In this document: piece after piece, positions 1 to 13,232 of the stretch | Numbering within the stretch: the stretch's first letter is position 1 | Layout of the letters: every line of letters begins with the position of its first letter | Assembly: GCF_900117455.1 (NCBI RefSeq) | Contig: NZ_FPHO01000003.1 | Span: 1,082,501 to 1,146,500 of the forward strand | Source of the DNA: Hyphomicrobium sp. CS1GBMeth3 | GTDB lineage: Bacteria; Pseudomonadota; Alphaproteobacteria; Rhizobiales; Hyphomicrobiaceae | DNA: 64,000 nucleotides | Direction of reading: 5' to 3' | Translations under genes and position numbers: made by a program | Notes under the pieces: model-generated | The model's input: only the letters and a program-made list of their open reading frames with translations | Database searches by the model: none | What the model was told of the DNA's origin: nothing

Positions 1-1
1 A

Positions 2-1300
2 AGCGAAACGGAAGCCGCCGCAGAGCCCGAGCTGCTCGCCACCAGCACGCCACCCGAGTCCGAGTTTGGCTTCGGGGGTCACGAGGAGGTCGTGCCGCCG
101 AACACCACTGTGCTCGCCAAGGCTGGCGACGAGGGAGGCTCGAGCGACATCGACCTCCTGAAGCCTGTCGTGAAAACGGTGCGCGAGGGCCAGACGTTGA
201 ATCAGGTGCTCGCCGACGCCGGCGCTAACACCTGGCAGATTCGCGAAATGATCGAGGCCATGAAGCCGGTACTCGCGGAAAAGGCCGTGCTGCCTGGCCA
301 GGAGGTGCACATCGCGCTTCAGCCCTCGCTAACGCAAAACCGCATGGAGCCGGTACGCTTCTCGGTCTTCGACGAGGGTCACGCCCACAAGGTCACCGTG
401 TCACGCAGCCCCTCCGGCGAGTTCACGGCAAGCGCCAAGCCGATCGACGATGACACGCTGGTGCGCCTCGCCATGAGCGACAGCGGCGCACCGCAGACCT
501 CGAGCCTCTACGCCGCGCTCTACCACGCCTCGCTGGCCGAGAGCGTACCCGACGAGACCATCCAGCAGCTCCTCCGCATCCACGCTTACGAGACGGATTT
601 CCGCCGGCGTCTTCGCGCGGGAGACACTTGCGAGATGTTCTTTGATTTGAAGGATGAAGGCGGCGCCGAAGGGCCTCCGGGCGAGTTGCTGTACACGTCC
701 ATCGCCACCGGCGACGAGGTCCGACGCTACTATCGCTTCCGCACGGTTGACGGGCAGATCGACTACTACGACGCCCGCGGTAACAACGCGAAGAAGTTCC
801 TAAACAGACGCCCCGTTCGCGGCGACAACGTGCGCCTCACCTCCGGTTTCGGCACTCGCCGCCATCCGCTGCTCGGCGAGTACAAGATGCACACCGGCAT
901 CGATTGGGCCGCGCCCACCGGAACGCCGATCATGGCCGCCGCCAACGGCACCATCGAGGAGGCCGGCCGCAAGGGCTACAATGGCAATTACATCCGCATC
1001 CGTCACGCAAACGGCTATCAGACCGCCTACAGCCATATGTCGCGCTTCGCCCCAGGCGCATCACCCGGCGTCAAGGTGCGCCAGGGTCAGGTCATCGGCT
1101 ACATCGGCACCACGGGCCTCTCGTCCGGCCCGCACTTGCACTTCGAGATCCTGGTCAACAACCAGTTCGTCAATCCGCTTTCGATCGAAGTGCCGCGCGA
1201 GCGTCAGCTCGCAGGCAAAGAGCTTCTGGAGTTCCAGAAGGAGCGCAACCGCATCGACGAGCTGATGCGCCGCACCCCGGTCATGACGGCCAGCAAATAA
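2..1300 (+). CDS. M23 family (LytM-type) metallopeptidase, 5' end outside window
   Basis: The reading frame is open from base 2, so the true start lies to the left of the window; a GTG at 92 is only an internal candidate. A LysM/OapA-like segment (VREGQTLNQVLADAG, about bases 170-340) precedes a C-terminal LytM domain. The zinc ligands are visible as HTGID at about 890-904 and HLHFE at about 1133-1147, with the usual GYNGNYIRIRHANG strand between. Family knowledge: such proteins cut or regulate cutting of peptidoglycan cross-links at the cell surface; many are anchored by an N-terminal membrane segment that cannot be seen here. It converges on clpB with a strong shared terminator between them. 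Confidence 0.9.
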   Translation, partial: SETEAAAEPELLATSTPPESEFGFGGHEEVVPPNTTVLAKAGDEGGSSDIDLLKPVVKTVREGQTLNQVLADAGANTWQIREMIEAMKPVLAEKAVLPGQEVHIALQPSLTQNRMEPVRFSVFDEGHAHKVTVSRSPSGEFTASAKPIDDDTLVRLAMSDSGAPQTSSLYAALYHASLAESVPDETIQQLLRIHAYETDFRRRLRAGDTCEMFFDLKDEGGAEGPPGELLYTSIATGDEVRRYYRFRTVDGQIDYYDARGNNAKKFLNRRPVRGDNVRLTSGFGTRRHPLLGEYKMHTGIDWAAPTGTPIMAAANGTIEEAGRKGYNGNYIRIRHANGYQTAYSHMSRFAPGASPGVKVRQGQVIGYIGTTGLSSGPHLHFEILVNNQFVNPLSIEVPRERQLAGKELLEFQKERNRIDELMRRTPVMTASK

Positions 1301-1302
1301 AA

Positions 1303-1339
1303 AAATCCCTCTCCCCGCTACCCACGGGGAGAGGGATTT
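1303..1339. terminator. Bidirectional intrinsic terminator between M23 peptidase and clpB
   Basis: A perfect 15-bp inverted repeat (1303-1317 with 1325-1339) flanks a 7-nt loop. An A-run lies on the left and T-rich DNA on the right, so it can end transcription from both convergent genes. Confidence 0.85.
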
Positions 1340-1359
1340 ATTGCTTCTACCGCAGAGAT

Positions 1360-3996
<2,637 letters not shown>

Positions 3997-4117
3997 GGGT
4001 TAACCTCCAAGCGCGCCCCACCGCCCTGCTTTCGGCACGGATCGGAGCGCCGTCATGAACCAGATTGCGGCCACAACCGAGCCCAAGACGGCACCCGGCA
4101 GCGACCGACTGGACGAG

Positions 4118-4145
4118 ATATAGGGCTGCCTAACGTCGTATAAAG
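4118..4145 (-). promoter_or_regulatory. Candidate RpoH (sigma-32) type promoter of clpB
   Basis: On the minus strand CTTT (4142-4145) and CCTATAT (4118-4124) are separated by exactly 17 nt. The alphaproteobacterial heat-shock consensus is CTTG-N17/18-CYTATNT, so only the fourth base of the -35 differs. It would give a leader of about 110 nt ahead of clpB. Confidence 0.45.
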
Positions 4146-4198
4146 GGGACCGCATTGCGCCATATCAAAAAGCCGATCGTCACCCGAAGGGAGCTGGA

Positions 4199-4957
4199 AT
4201 GACGGGCGTGGTTACGGGACTCTTTCGCTATCCGGTCAAAGGCCTCTCGCCCGACCCTCTCGAACGCGCCGAAGTGCAGCCGGACGGAGCGCTTCCCTTC
4301 GACCGCGCTTGGGCCATCGAGAACGGCCCGAGCCGCTTCGATCCCGCAGACCCGCGCCCCGTGCCGGATATCAGCTTTCTGATTCTGATGCGCGACGAAC
4401 GGCTCGCGGCACTCGAAGCCCACTTCGAGGAGGAAACCGAGCGCCTCGTGCTGTTGCGCGCCGGGCGTCAGGTCGCGAGCGGCCAGCTCTCGGCCTCATC
4501 GGGCCGCCAGATCCTCGAGCAGTTCATCGCCGCCTTCATGGGCGACAGGATGCGTGGACGCCCCAAGATCGTCGGCGGCAAGGAGTACTTCATCACCGAA
4601 GGCGGCGTGCGCTGCGTTCACATCATCAATCTCGCGACGTTGCGCGACCTCGAGCGCGTCATGGGCCGCCCCATCGATCCGATTCGCTTCCGGCCGAACA
4701 TCATCGTCGACGGCCTCGAGCCCTGGAGCGAGCTGTCCTGGATCGATAGGGAGGTCTCCGCCGGCCACGTTCGCCTCAACGTCGTCGAGCGCACGGCGCG
4801 ATGCGCCGCGACCAACGTCGATCCGAAAACCGGCAACCGCGATATGGACATCCCCGCCTTCCTGAAACGCGAGTACGGCCACGAGGATTTTGGCGTCTAC
4901 GCCACGATCGCGTCCGAAGGCACCCTCGCCGTCGGCGACGCCCTCACGCCACCCTGA
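4199..4957 (+). CDS. MOSC domain-containing protein (YcbX/mARC-like)
   Basis: 252 residues with an N-terminal beta-barrel segment (opening VVTGLFRYPVKGLSPD) and a C-terminal MOSC domain. The typical signatures are present: RFRPNIIVDGLEPW and ERTARCAATNVDPKTG, whose Cys is the likely molybdenum ligand or sulfur carrier. Relatives are molybdenum-cofactor-binding reductases of N-hydroxylated compounds or cofactor-sulfur-handling proteins; which one applies here cannot be told from sequence. There is no fused 2Fe-2S domain, unlike E. coli YcbX. The start is supported by GGGAGC 7 nt upstream. It is transcribed away from clpB and has its own terminator at 4980-5006. Confidence 0.88.
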   Translation: MTGVVTGLFRYPVKGLSPDPLERAEVQPDGALPFDRAWAIENGPSRFDPADPRPVPDISFLILMRDERLAALEAHFEEETERLVLLRAGRQVASGQLSASSGRQILEQFIAAFMGDRMRGRPKIVGGKEYFITEGGVRCVHIINLATLRDLERVMGRPIDPIRFRPNIIVDGLEPWSELSWIDREVSAGHVRLNVVERTARCAATNVDPKTGNRDMDIPAFLKREYGHEDFGVYATIASEGTLAVGDALTPP

Positions 4958-4979
4958 CGCACGCCAGCAGCCCAAAACA

Positions 4980-5006
4980 AAGGCCGCGGAGATCATCCGC
5001 GGCCTT
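4980..5006. terminator. Bidirectional terminator between MOSC gene and DUF4167 gene
   Basis: An 11-bp perfect stem (4980-4990 with 4996-5006) around loop GATCA sits between two convergent genes. A-rich DNA precedes it; the T-tract on the right is short. Confidence 0.7.
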
Positions 5007-5036
5007 GTCGATAATGAGACTTATGAAGCGAGCCTA

Positions 5037-5879
5037 TTACTCGCCGCTGCCTTCCACGGCCGGCGTCGGAGCCGGGGCCCCTTCGCCCTCGGCGGCGGCA
5101 CTGGTCTCACGCCGTGGCCGACGCACCGGACGGCGCAGGAACTCGGGCTGTTCGTGATGCGGCACCGCCTGGCGCTCACGCCGAGGCGTCTCCACGGCGA
5201 TGTCGGGCTGCGGCGCACGATCCGGGCGATCCGCACGCTCGATGCGCTCGGGGCGCTCAGGCCGGTCACGCGCAAAGCGATCACCCCGATCCCGGTCTCT
5301 ATCGCGGTCGCGATCTCCCCGGTCCCGGTCACCATACCCACGATCACGATCGCCACCATGCCGGTCGCGATCTCGGTCACGGTTCTGGAACGAACGCCCG
5401 CCTTCGTAGCGCGGCTGGCCCTCATGCTGGCGCGACTGGTGGCTGCCACCCTCGCGGAGCTGAGGCACGTAAGGCTGCTGCGGCTGATCCGGGCCGAACT
5501 CGCCGTCGTCGTCATGGAAATCGTCGTTGAGCGAAACCGGCTCGCCGAAGCCGGGATGCCGCGGCCGGCCAGCGCCGTTCTGCATCTCACCGCCGCCCTG
5601 CGCCATCTGCTGCTCGCGGTAGGCCATGATGATGCGGTTATAGTGCTCAGCGTGCTGCAGATAGTTCTCTGCCAGCACCGGATCGCCCGAGGACTGCGCG
5701 TCGCGCGCAAGCGCGATGTATTTCTCGGCGATATGGGCGGGCGTGCCGCGTAGCTTGACGTCGGGCCCCGTGCTTTCGAAGCTGCGCGTCAGCGGATTCT
5801 GACCTTTGCGGCCCTGATTGTTATTATTGTTGTTGTTGTTGCGGCCGCGACCTCTGCGGTTCTGCTGTCCCTGCCTCAT
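5037..5879 (-). CDS. DUF4167 domain-containing protein
   Basis: About 280 residues. The conserved part is N-terminal: start MRQGQQNRRGRGRN, a run of eight Asn, then a helical domain (TPAHIAEKYIALARDA ... NYLQHAEHYNRII) that defines DUF4167. The rest is low complexity, dominated by Arg-Asp dipeptide repeats and Pro. The basic RGRG and RD-rich composition suggests an RNA- or nucleic-acid-associated protein, but the function is unknown. Upstream ATG and TTG codons (to 5897) exist; 5879 was chosen because family members begin with MR-GQQ. It lies downstream of prfA-prmC as in many Rhizobiales. Confidence 0.9.
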   Translation of the reverse strand: MRQGQQNRRGRGRNNNNNNNNQGRKGQNPLTRSFESTGPDVKLRGTPAHIAEKYIALARDAQSSGDPVLAENYLQHAEHYNRIIMAYREQQMAQGGGEMQNGAGRPRHPGFGEPVSLNDDFHDDDGEFGPDQPQQPYVPQLREGGSHQSRQHEGQPRYEGGRSFQNRDRDRDRHGGDRDRGYGDRDRGDRDRDRDRDRGDRFARDRPERPERIERADRPDRAPQPDIAVETPRRERQAVPHHEQPEFLRRPVRRPRRETSAAAEGEGAPAPTPAVEGSGE

Positions 5880-6390
5880 GGGCTCCATTCTCAACAAGTT
5901 GCGAAATCAAAATCCCTGCACGCACGCGCGTGTTGCAGCTTTACGCTCAAACCCTCGTTGCGCTCGTCGACAAATAACGAATCCCGTTGGCCGCACCGAA
6001 GGCCTTGCACCGGTTTCCCAGCGCGCAGTGTCCCCGCCACACCAGCTACGGACCCGTTCCGGCCCAAAGCGTGCTCATAGTGAGCGGCGCAATGCGAACC
6101 CCCGCGTCCGCCATTCAGATCCGTCTTTATTCCCGTGCTCGATCGACAGCAGCATGTCCATTAGGGAGGAGCGAAAGTGCGATCGGCTCTCTGGCCCGCC
6201 GCCGGGCGCCTGCATCTGCGGCACCACTGACAGCACTCATCGGCCTGTCTCGCACCACTTCATGCGCCAAATAATGACAGCCGGCCTAGCGGGCGAACCG
6301 CGGTCATAAACGAGCTGCGCATGAAGCTAAACTTTCTTCCCATACAATAGCCCCGCTGCGGACCAAATCCAAGAGTTTTTAGCGCCATGG
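5880..6390. other. 511-bp intergenic stretch, no supported gene
   Basis: The stretch separates the stop of prmC from the start of the DUF4167 gene, both leftward. Open frames here are short, have no recognisable protein motifs and lack the codon bias of the neighbours. It presumably carries the promoter of the DUF4167 gene. A strong AGGGAGGAG (6163-6171) precedes a GTG at 6177, but that frame closes after 17 codons. Confidence 0.5.
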
Positions 6391-7299
6391 CTAACAATGT
6401 GTCCGCACAGCCACACAGCGTTCGTGATGCCCTAAATCCTTCCAAATCTTGATCTCTGGCGGGGCAGCGGCCCCTGCGGCACTGCGAAGCATCTGAGCCA
6501 CTGCCTTAGCTTGCCCCGCACCGACCTCGAAAACGGCCCACCCCTCAGGGACTGCGCTCTGAAGACCATGCGCAAGCGCGCGATAGATATCGAGACCATC
6601 CGCGCCGCCATCAAGCGCTGTGAAAGGATCGTACTCCCGCACCTCCAGATCGAGGGCCGCGATCTCACGCGTCGGAATGTAGGGCGGGTTGGAAACCAGG
6701 AGATGGAACGTCCCCTCGATCCCGTCAAGGGTCCGCCGAGTGAGAAACGTTGCGCGCCCCGCCACGCCGAGCATGCTCGCGTTCTCGCGCGCCACCGCGA
6801 GGGCCGCTTCACTGATGTCCGTGCCGACGCCCGTCGCCTTCGGCAGCTCCGCGAGCAGCGTGAGGAGCAGCGCGCCCGTGCCCGTGCCGACATCGAGAAT
6901 GCGGATCGGCGTTTCGCGCCAGCCCTCCCGGTCGGCGATTTCGAGCGCCGCCTCGACCACCGTCTCGGTACAAGGCCGTGGATCGAGCGTCGCAGGCGTG
7001 ATCTTGAACGTGCGCCCGTAGAAGCCGCGCGTACCGACGATCCGCGACACAGGCTCGTGCGCGCCGCGGCGGCGCGCAAACGCCGCGAGCCGCGCAGCCT
7101 CGTCGACTGATAGACGCCGCTCCGGGTCGCGCAGGAGATCCGTCGCCGCGATCCCAAGCGCTTCGAGCACCAACAGCCGCGCGTCGCGCACCGCCCCATC
7201 GATGCCTGACGCCTCGAGCGACCGCGCAACCGCCGCCATGGCGTCGCGCACGGACACGCCGGCGAGCTGCAAACCGGCGGCGTACGCCTTAGGCGCCAT
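6391..7299 (-). CDS. prmC: Release factor N5-glutamine methyltransferase PrmC (HemK)
   Basis: 302 residues: a helical N-domain (1-100) that grips the release factor and a Rossmann methyltransferase domain with the SAM motif [13 protein letters not shown] and the diagnostic NPPY loop in [15 protein letters not shown]. It methylates the Gln of the GGQ motif of class-1 release factors using S-adenosylmethionine. Its start lies 11 bp inside the end of prfA, its substrate, which indicates translational coupling. Confidence 0.95.
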   Translation of the reverse strand: MAPKAYAAGLQLAGVSVRDAMAAVARSLEASGIDGAVRDARLLVLEALGIAATDLLRDPERRLSVDEAARLAAFARRRGAHEPVSRIVGTRGFYGRTFKITPATLDPRPCTETVVEAALEIADREGWRETPIRILDVGTGTGALLLTLLAELPKATGVGTDISEAALAVARENASMLGVAGRATFLTRRTLDGIEGTFHLLVSNPPYIPTREIAALDLEVREYDPFTALDGGADGLDIYRALAHGLQSAVPEGWAVFEVGAGQAKAVAQMLRSAAGAAAPPEIKIWKDLGHHERCVAVRTHC

Positions 7300-8374
7300 G
7301 GCTTTCCATGGCCGCCAATGCCTCGGCCTGATGCTCCGCGATGAGCCGGTCGATGATCTCGTCGAGGCCGACGCCTTCCATGATGCGATCGATCGAGTGC
7401 AGCGTCATATTGATGCGGTGATCGGTGACGCGCCCCTGCGGAAAGTTGTAGGTCCGGATGCGCTGCGAGCGATCGCCGGAGCCGACCTGGCTCTTGCGCG
7501 CCTCGCTGCGCTGGCTGTCGGCGCGCTCACGCTCCAGCTCGAACAGTCGCGAGCGCAGCACCTGCATGGCGAGCCTGCGGTTCTGATGCTGCGACTTCTC
7601 GGCCGAGACCACGACAAGCCCCGTCGGCAGATGCGTGATGCGCACGGCGCTGTCCGTCTTGTTGACGTGCTGGCCGCCCGCGCCGCCCGCACGCATCGTA
7701 TCGATGCGAATGTCCTGATCCTTGATATCGATATCGATATCCTCGGCCTCGGGCAGCACGGCGACGGTTGCCGCCGACGTATGGATGCGCCCGCCGCTCT
7801 CTGTCGCCGGGATGCGCTGCACCCGGTGCACGCCGCTCTCGTATTTGAGCCGCGCGAACACGCCCTTGCCGGTGATCGAGGCGATGATCTCCTTGTAACC
7901 GCCGAGATCGTTCTCCGACATGGAGATGATCTCCGTCTTCCAGCCCTTGGAATCCGCATAGCGTTGATACATGCGATAGAGATCGGCCGCGAACAGTGCG
8001 GCCTCGTCGCCGCCGGTGCCGGCGCGTACCTCCAGGATGGCGCTCTTCTCGTCGGCCGAATCCTTCGGCAACAGCAGCACGCGCAGCTGGTGCTCGATCT
8101 CCTCGATGCGCGGATCGATCTGCCCGAGCTCTTCGCGCGCCATCTCGACCATGTCCTTGTCCTGCGACGGATCGCGGATCAAAGCCTCGAGATCGCGCTT
8201 CTCCTGCTCCGCGGCCTCGAGTTCCCGCACCGTGCGGATCAGAGGCTCGAGCTCGGCAAGCTCCTTGGTGAGCTTCACATAGGTCGCCTGCGGCGCGCCC
8301 TGGTTGAGCTCGGCCTGGATGGTCTCGTAGCGCTCGACCAGTCGGGCCAGCTTTTCTTTCGGAATGACGCTCAT
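7289..8374 (-). CDS. prfA: Peptide chain release factor 1
   Basis: 361 residues, standard for RF1. The catalytic GGQ motif is in [18 protein letters not shown], and the N-terminal coiled domain (1-100) and codon-recognition domain are complete. RF1 reads UAA and UAG stop codons and releases the nascent chain at the peptidyl-transferase centre. It is coupled to prmC downstream and follows ptsP by about 30 bp, so ptsP-prfA-prmC is probably one transcript. Confidence 0.97.
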   Translation of the reverse strand: MSVIPKEKLARLVERYETIQAELNQGAPQATYVKLTKELAELEPLIRTVRELEAAEQEKRDLEALIRDPSQDKDMVEMAREELGQIDPRIEEIEHQLRVLLLPKDSADEKSAILEVRAGTGGDEAALFAADLYRMYQRYADSKGWKTEIISMSENDLGGYKEIIASITGKGVFARLKYESGVHRVQRIPATESGGRIHTSAATVAVLPEAEDIDIDIKDQDIRIDTMRAGGAGGQHVNKTDSAVRITHLPTGLVVVSAEKSQHQNRRLAMQVLRSRLFELERERADSQRSEARKSQVGSGDRSQRIRTYNFPQGRVTDHRINMTLHSIDRIMEGVGLDEIIDRLIAEHQAEALAAMESHGA

Positions 8375-8403
8375 GGGTCTTCGGATGAGGGGCGTTTGCC
8401 CGT

Positions 8404-10695
8404 TTATATTTCAATGCCGTGGTGCGCGGCAAAGTCCTCGAGATCTTTTCTCAGGCTGCCGGTGCGCCCGGCAAGCAACTGGTCGATCAGGGTCGTGATC
8501 GCCTCCGCATTGAGCGCCCGGATCATCGTCTTGACCGGCCCGATCGAAGCCGGCGCCATCGACAGCGTCCGGAAGCCAAGCCCGATCAGCGCCATGGCCT
8601 CGATCGGGCGTCCAGCCATCTCGCCGCACAGCGTCAGCGGTACCTGATGACGCCGGCAAGCCCGCGCCAACTGCTTCAGCGCCCGCAGCGACGCCACCGA
8701 CAGCGAGTCGAACCGGTTGACGACGCGCGCGTTCGAGCGGTCGGCCGCGAACAGGAACTGCAGCAGGTCGTTGCTGCCGACGGATACGAAATCGACGCGG
8801 GTCAGAAGCTCGTCGAGCTCGAACAGCACGCTCGGCACCTCGATCATGGCGCCGATCAGCATCTTCTCGGGCAATTTGGCGCCCCGCGCGGCCGCGAGCT
8901 GCCGCTCCTTCTCGATCAGCTCGCGGATCTGATCCATCTCGGTCGCAACCGAGACCATCGGGATCATAACCCGCAGCTCCCGCCCCACACTCGCGCGGAT
9001 GAGCGCACGGATCTGAATACGGAATAGCGACGGCCGGTCGAGCGACATCCGCACCGCCCGCCAACCGATGGCGGGGTTCTCTTCCGGCACATGCGGCAGA
9101 TAGGGCAGAATCTTGTCGCCGCCGATGTCGAGCGAGCGAAACACCACAGGCTTGCCCTGCGCCTCGTCCAGGATCGCCTGATAGGCCGCCGTCTGCCGGC
9201 CGACGCGCGGCAGGCTGTGCGACAGCATGAACATCAGCTCGGTGCGGAACAGGCCGATGCCGTCGCTGCCCGACTCCGCGAGGTGCGGCATGTCGGCGAG
9301 CAGACCGGCGTTGATCTGCAGCGCAATCTTCTCGCCGTCCGCCGTCTCCGCCGCCAGATCGCGCAACGCTTCGTACTGCTTCTGCCGCCGCGCGCGGAAA
9401 CGCACCTTGTCGGTGTAGGCAGACACCACCTCCGCCGAGGGCCGCACGTGCACCTCGCCGATCACGCCGTCGACGATAATTGCATCGCCGGCCGTCACTC
9501 GCTCGACGATGCCCTCGGCCTGCCCGACCGCCGGAATGCCCAGCGCCTTGGCGACGATCGCCACGTGGCTCTGCCCGCTGCCATCCTCGATGACGAGACC
9601 GCGCAAGCGCGTCCGATCGTAGTCGATCAGCTCCGCAGGCCCCATCGTTCGCGCGACAAGGATGGTGTCGGTCGGCATCTCCTGCGGGCTCAACGGCCCC
9701 GAGGCAACGCCTGCCAGAATCCGCAGCAAACGGTCGGACAGGTCGTCGAGGTCGCGCTGACGCTCGCGCCAGAACGGGTCCGGCTTGGTCAGCATACGCG
9801 CCCGCGTACCGTTCTTGACGCGCTCCACGGCAGCGTCCGCCGTGAGCCCGCTCTGCACAGCTTCACGCAGCCGCCGATCCCACCCGCGGTCGTGCGCGAA
9901 CATGCGATAGGCCTCGAGCACATCACGATGCTCGCCAGCCCCCGACAGCATCTCATGGCTCAGCATGTCGTCGAGCGAGGTCTTAAGTTCGAGCAGAGCA
10001 TCCTCGAGCCGCCGCAGCTCGTGAGCCGGATCGTCCGACATCAGCTTGGTGACAACGATGCGCGGCTCGTGCAGCAAGACGTGCCCGAGCGCGATGCCGT
10101 CCGAGATCGCTTCGCCCGAGACGACACGCGACAGCTGCCGCGAGAGATCGATCGCGGACCCCACGCCGGAGACCGCACCCGAGACCAGATGCTCTGCGAC
10201 GACCATGGCCGTCGCCTGCATCACCTCGACGTCTTCCTCGGAATATTCCTTGGCCGTTTGGTTCTGCACCACCAGCACGCCAAGCACCTGCCCGCTACGC
10301 TGGATCGGCACCGCGAGCAGGGAATGATACACTTCCTCGCCCGTCTCCGGCCGGTAGGAGAAGGCGGGGTGCTTGGCCGCATCCGGCTCGTTGATCGGTA
10401 CGCCAATCTCCGCGCAGCGCCCAACAAGGCCCTCGCCGCGCTTCAGCATCGTCGCGTGCACGGCAGCCTGCTTGAGGCCCTCGCTCGCGAACAGCTCCAA
10501 GGAGCCGTCCTGCCGCCTGAGATAGATCGAGCAGACGTCCGCCACCATGACGCCTGCGATCTGCCGCACGATCCTATCCAACCGCTCCTGCCCGTCGGCG
10601 GGCTCGGCCATGATGTCGCGCAGCCGGCGCATGATGACACGCAGCGCCGGCTCGGAAGGCATCACACGGGGCTCGTCGCCGCGTCTCGAGTGCAT
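8404..10695 (-). CDS. ptsP: Phosphoenolpyruvate-protein phosphotransferase EI-Ntr (PtsP)
   Basis: 763 residues: an N-terminal GAF domain (about 25-170), the HPr-binding and phosphohistidine domain with [18 protein letters not shown] (active His), and a C-terminal PEP-binding barrel containing LFRTELMFM and [11 protein letters not shown]-Ntr takes phosphate from PEP and passes it via NPr to PtsN; the GAF domain senses glutamine in studied relatives. A partner ptsN lies at 32785. Start: ATG at 10695 has no clear ribosome site, and ATG at 10662 ([15 protein letters not shown]) is an equal alternative. Confidence 0.96.
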   Translation of the reverse strand: MHSRRGDEPRVMPSEPALRVIMRRLRDIMAEPADGQERLDRIVRQIAGVMVADVCSIYLRRQDGSLELFASEGLKQAAVHATMLKRGEGLVGRCAEIGVPINEPDAAKHPAFSYRPETGEEVYHSLLAVPIQRSGQVLGVLVVQNQTAKEYSEEDVEVMQATAMVVAEHLVSGAVSGVGSAIDLSRQLSRVVSGEAISDGIALGHVLLHEPRIVVTKLMSDDPAHELRRLEDALLELKTSLDDMLSHEMLSGAGEHRDVLEAYRMFAHDRGWDRRLREAVQSGLTADAAVERVKNGTRARMLTKPDPFWRERQRDLDDLSDRLLRILAGVASGPLSPQEMPTDTILVARTMGPAELIDYDRTRLRGLVIEDGSGQSHVAIVAKALGIPAVGQAEGIVERVTAGDAIIVDGVIGEVHVRPSAEVVSAYTDKVRFRARRQKQYEALRDLAAETADGEKIALQINAGLLADMPHLAESGSDGIGLFRTELMFMLSHSLPRVGRQTAAYQAILDEAQGKPVVFRSLDIGGDKILPYLPHVPEENPAIGWRAVRMSLDRPSLFRIQIRALIRASVGRELRVMIPMVSVATEMDQIRELIEKERQLAAARGAKLPEKMLIGAMIEVPSVLFELDELLTRVDFVSVGSNDLLQFLFAADRSNARVVNRFDSLSVASLRALKQLARACRRHQVPLTLCGEMAGRPIEAMALIGLGFRTLSMAPASIGPVKTMIRALNAEAITTLIDQLLAGRTGSLRKDLEDFAAHHGIEI

Positions 10696-10838
10696 AAGCG
10701 GTTGGCCGTTTTACATTAGGGACCCGGCGCCTCCGGGAGGGGAGACGGCTATGGGGCCGTTATACGTCAAATTAAGCGCGAATGCGGAAATGCATCCGTA
10801 AAAGCGATAGCCGGACCTTAACGCGCGTTTGCGCTGCG

Positions 10839-12101
10839 TCAGGTCGCGTCGAGTCCGTACTCGGTATGTAACGTTCGGACTGCAAGCTCGGCATAGGCCG
10901 CATCGATCAACACACTGATCTTGATCTCAGACGTGGAGATCGCGAGGATATTGATCCCCTTCTCCGCAAGGGCTTTGAACATTTGCGCTGCAACACCAGC
11001 GTGGCTGCGCATGCCGATGCCGATGACCGAAACTTTGGCCACGTCGGCAGAGCTGATGAGGTCGAAATTCCCGATGTCGGCCTGGGCTGCCTTCAGCACT
11101 TCGAGCGCACGCGGAAGCTCCGCAGCCTGAACGGTGAACGTCATGTCGGTGTGGTGCCCATCGGCCGCCACGTTCTGCACGATCATGTCGACATTGATCG
11201 AGGCTTCCGCCAGCGGCACGAAGATGCGCGAGGCGATGCCAGGTTTGTCCTCGAGTTTGAGCAGAGTGATCTTCGCCTCGTCCCGGGCGTAGGCGATGCC
11301 GCTGACGACCTGGTTTTCCATGATCTCATCCTCGCCGCAAACGATTGTCCCGATGTTCTCGAGGTTGCCGGACCTGACGGGCGCCATGTCCTCTGGCTTG
11401 ACGAAGCTCGATAGCACCCGCGTCTTCACCTGGTTGACCATGGCGAGCTCGACCGAGCGGGTCTGCAACACCTTGGAGCCCGATGAAGCCATCTCGAGCA
11501 TTTCCTCGTAGCTGACCTTCGGCAGACGGCGGGCCTTGGCCACGATGCGCGGATCGGTTGTGTAGACACCATCCACATCCGTGTAGATGTCGCAAACGTC
11601 GGCTTTGAGCGCCACCGCAACGGCAACGGCGCTGGTGTCGGACCCGCCGCGCCCGAGCGTCGCGATGCGATTGGCCTTCGGCTCGACACCCTGGAAGCCT
11701 GTAATGACGGCCACCTCGCCTGCGTCGAGCGAGCGGCGCAGATCCTCGCCCGGAATGCCGGCGATACGCGCCGAGCCATGCGCCGTATTGGCCTCGATCG
11801 GCACCTGCCAGCCCTGCCAGGAGCGCGCCTTGATCCCCATCGACTGCAACACGATAGCCATGAGTCCGGCCGTCACCTGCTCGCCGGAAGCCACCACCGC
11901 GTCGTACTCGCGCTTGTCGGCAAGCTGCGAAGCCTCGTTGACCCAGGCCACGAGCTGATTGGTGGCGCCCGCCATGGCCGAGACGACCACCGCCACCTTG
12001 TTTCCGGCATCGACCTCACGTTTGACGTGGCGCGCAACGTTCCGGATGCGCTCGACGTCAGCGACGGAGGTCCCGCCGAATTTCATCACGACAACAGCCA
12101 T
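10839..12101 (-). CDS. lysC: Aspartate kinase
   Basis: 420 residues with the kinase signature VMKFGGTSVAD at the N-terminus, the GRGGSDTSAVAVAVAL loop, and two C-terminal ACT domains (about 265-420) that bind lysine and/or threonine. It phosphorylates aspartate, the first step toward lysine, threonine, methionine and diaminopimelate. It lies upstream of ptsP in the same direction with a 143-bp gap, a common Rhizobiales arrangement. It is divergent from ubiG. Confidence 0.96.
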   Translation of the reverse strand: MAVVVMKFGGTSVADVERIRNVARHVKREVDAGNKVAVVVSAMAGATNQLVAWVNEASQLADKREYDAVVASGEQVTAGLMAIVLQSMGIKARSWQGWQVPIEANTAHGSARIAGIPGEDLRRSLDAGEVAVITGFQGVEPKANRIATLGRGGSDTSAVAVAVALKADVCDIYTDVDGVYTTDPRIVAKARRLPKVSYEEMLEMASSGSKVLQTRSVELAMVNQVKTRVLSSFVKPEDMAPVRSGNLENIGTIVCGEDEIMENQVVSGIAYARDEAKITLLKLEDKPGIASRIFVPLAEASINVDMIVQNVAADGHHTDMTFTVQAAELPRALEVLKAAQADIGNFDLISSADVAKVSVIGIGMRSHAGVAAQMFKALAEKGINILAISTSEIKISVLIDAAYAELAVRTLHTEYGLDAT

Positions 12102-12341
12102 GGCCTAGACCGCGTGGACCTCGTTTGAGGGAAGCCCGGTTGTAAGGGGGAGTGGCGTCGGAACGGTGCATCTCGCTGCGAGACGGCCGCCGAAGCGCCC
12201 GCGACCTCGCCGAATGCACTGAATCGCCCTCTTTTCGGGGGTTCTCTTACCGGGAACCCCGGGCCGCCGCAACACTACTCCGCAACATTGACAAACCCGG
12301 CCGCCCTGTCACGTTCGGCCCCAGTGAGTGAGACCAGGACC

Positions 12342-13124
12342 ATGACCGACAGCAAGACCGAGCAGCACCCCCGCGCGGACAACGTCGATAGCGCCGAAGT
12401 CGAGCGCTTTCAGGCGCTCGCCAAGGCCTGGTGGGACCCGACGGGCAAATTTCGTCCCCTGCACCAGATCGGCCCGGCGCGGCTGACCTTCGTCCGCAAC
12501 GAGCTCCTGCGCCATTTCGGCCGCGGCTCGAACGGCCTGCGCCCGCTCAAGGATCTCACTGTGCTGGATGTGGGCTGTGGCGGCGGCCTGATGTCGGAAC
12601 CCTTGGCGCGTCTGGGGGCCGGCGTCACCGGCATCGATCCCGGCGCCCAGAACATCGCCATAGCGCGCGACCATGCTGCGCCGCAGAATCTCGCGATCGA
12701 TTACCGCGTCGCAACCGTCGAAGACTTGGTCGCCGCCGGAGAGCAGTACGACGCCGTGGTCTCGCTTGAGGTCGTCGAGCACGTGCCGGACGTCGCGACA
12801 TTCGTGAAAGCCTGCGCCACCCTCGTCCGCCCCGGCGGCCTCCTGATCCTCTCGACCATCAACCGGACGCTGAAGTCCTACGCCCTTGCCATCGTCGCGG
12901 CGGAGTACGTGCTCGGCTGGCTACCGCGCGGCACGCACCAGTGGGATCGCTTCGTGAAGCCCGACGAGCTGGCGGGCCACATCACGGCAGCCGGGCTTTC
13001 TCAGCCGCACTTCGAAGGTTTTGTCTACAGTCCCCTAAAAGACGAGTGGCGCTTGGCTTCCGAAACGGACGTCAACTACCTCGCTTCGGCGGCGCGCCCC
13101 GCGGCAGAATCCCGAGCGCAATAA
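12342..13124 (+). CDS. ubiG: Ubiquinone biosynthesis O-methyltransferase UbiG
   Basis: 260 residues. The class I methyltransferase motif is VLDVGCGGGLMSEPLARLGA, and the start MTDSKTE...DSAEVERFQALAKAWWDP is typical of UbiG. It performs two O-methylations in ubiquinone synthesis at the inner membrane. A frame extension to 12288 exists, but the ATG at 12342 aligns with family N-termini and follows CAGGACC. It is divergent from lysC over about 240 bp. Confidence 0.93.
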   Translation: MTDSKTEQHPRADNVDSAEVERFQALAKAWWDPTGKFRPLHQIGPARLTFVRNELLRHFGRGSNGLRPLKDLTVLDVGCGGGLMSEPLARLGAGVTGIDPGAQNIAIARDHAAPQNLAIDYRVATVEDLVAAGEQYDAVVSLEVVEHVPDVATFVKACATLVRPGGLLILSTINRTLKSYALAIVAAEYVLGWLPRGTHQWDRFVKPDELAGHITAAGLSQPHFEGFVYSPLKDEWRLASETDVNYLASAARPAAESRAQ

Positions 13125-13232
13125 TTTGCTAATTCTGCCGGCCAAATCGCAAAACGCATCCGCGCTCCCCGCCAAATTTCGCGGAAAATGAGAAAGCAGA
13201 AGCCGTGTCGCACCTAAACAGGGGTCATCATG

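Noticed and set aside
6177..6230. 17-codon frame after a strong ribosome site (AGGGAGGAG)
   Set aside because: Too short and without features; possibly a leader peptide but nothing downstream on this strand supports it.
6374..6400. Possible hairpin TTAGC...GCTAA after prmC
   Set aside because: Only 5 bp and no T-tract on the minus strand, so not a credible terminator.
9091..10719. 542-residue plus-strand open frame opposite ptsP
   Set aside because: Antisense shadow of ptsP with no domain; ptsP itself is complete and strongly supported.
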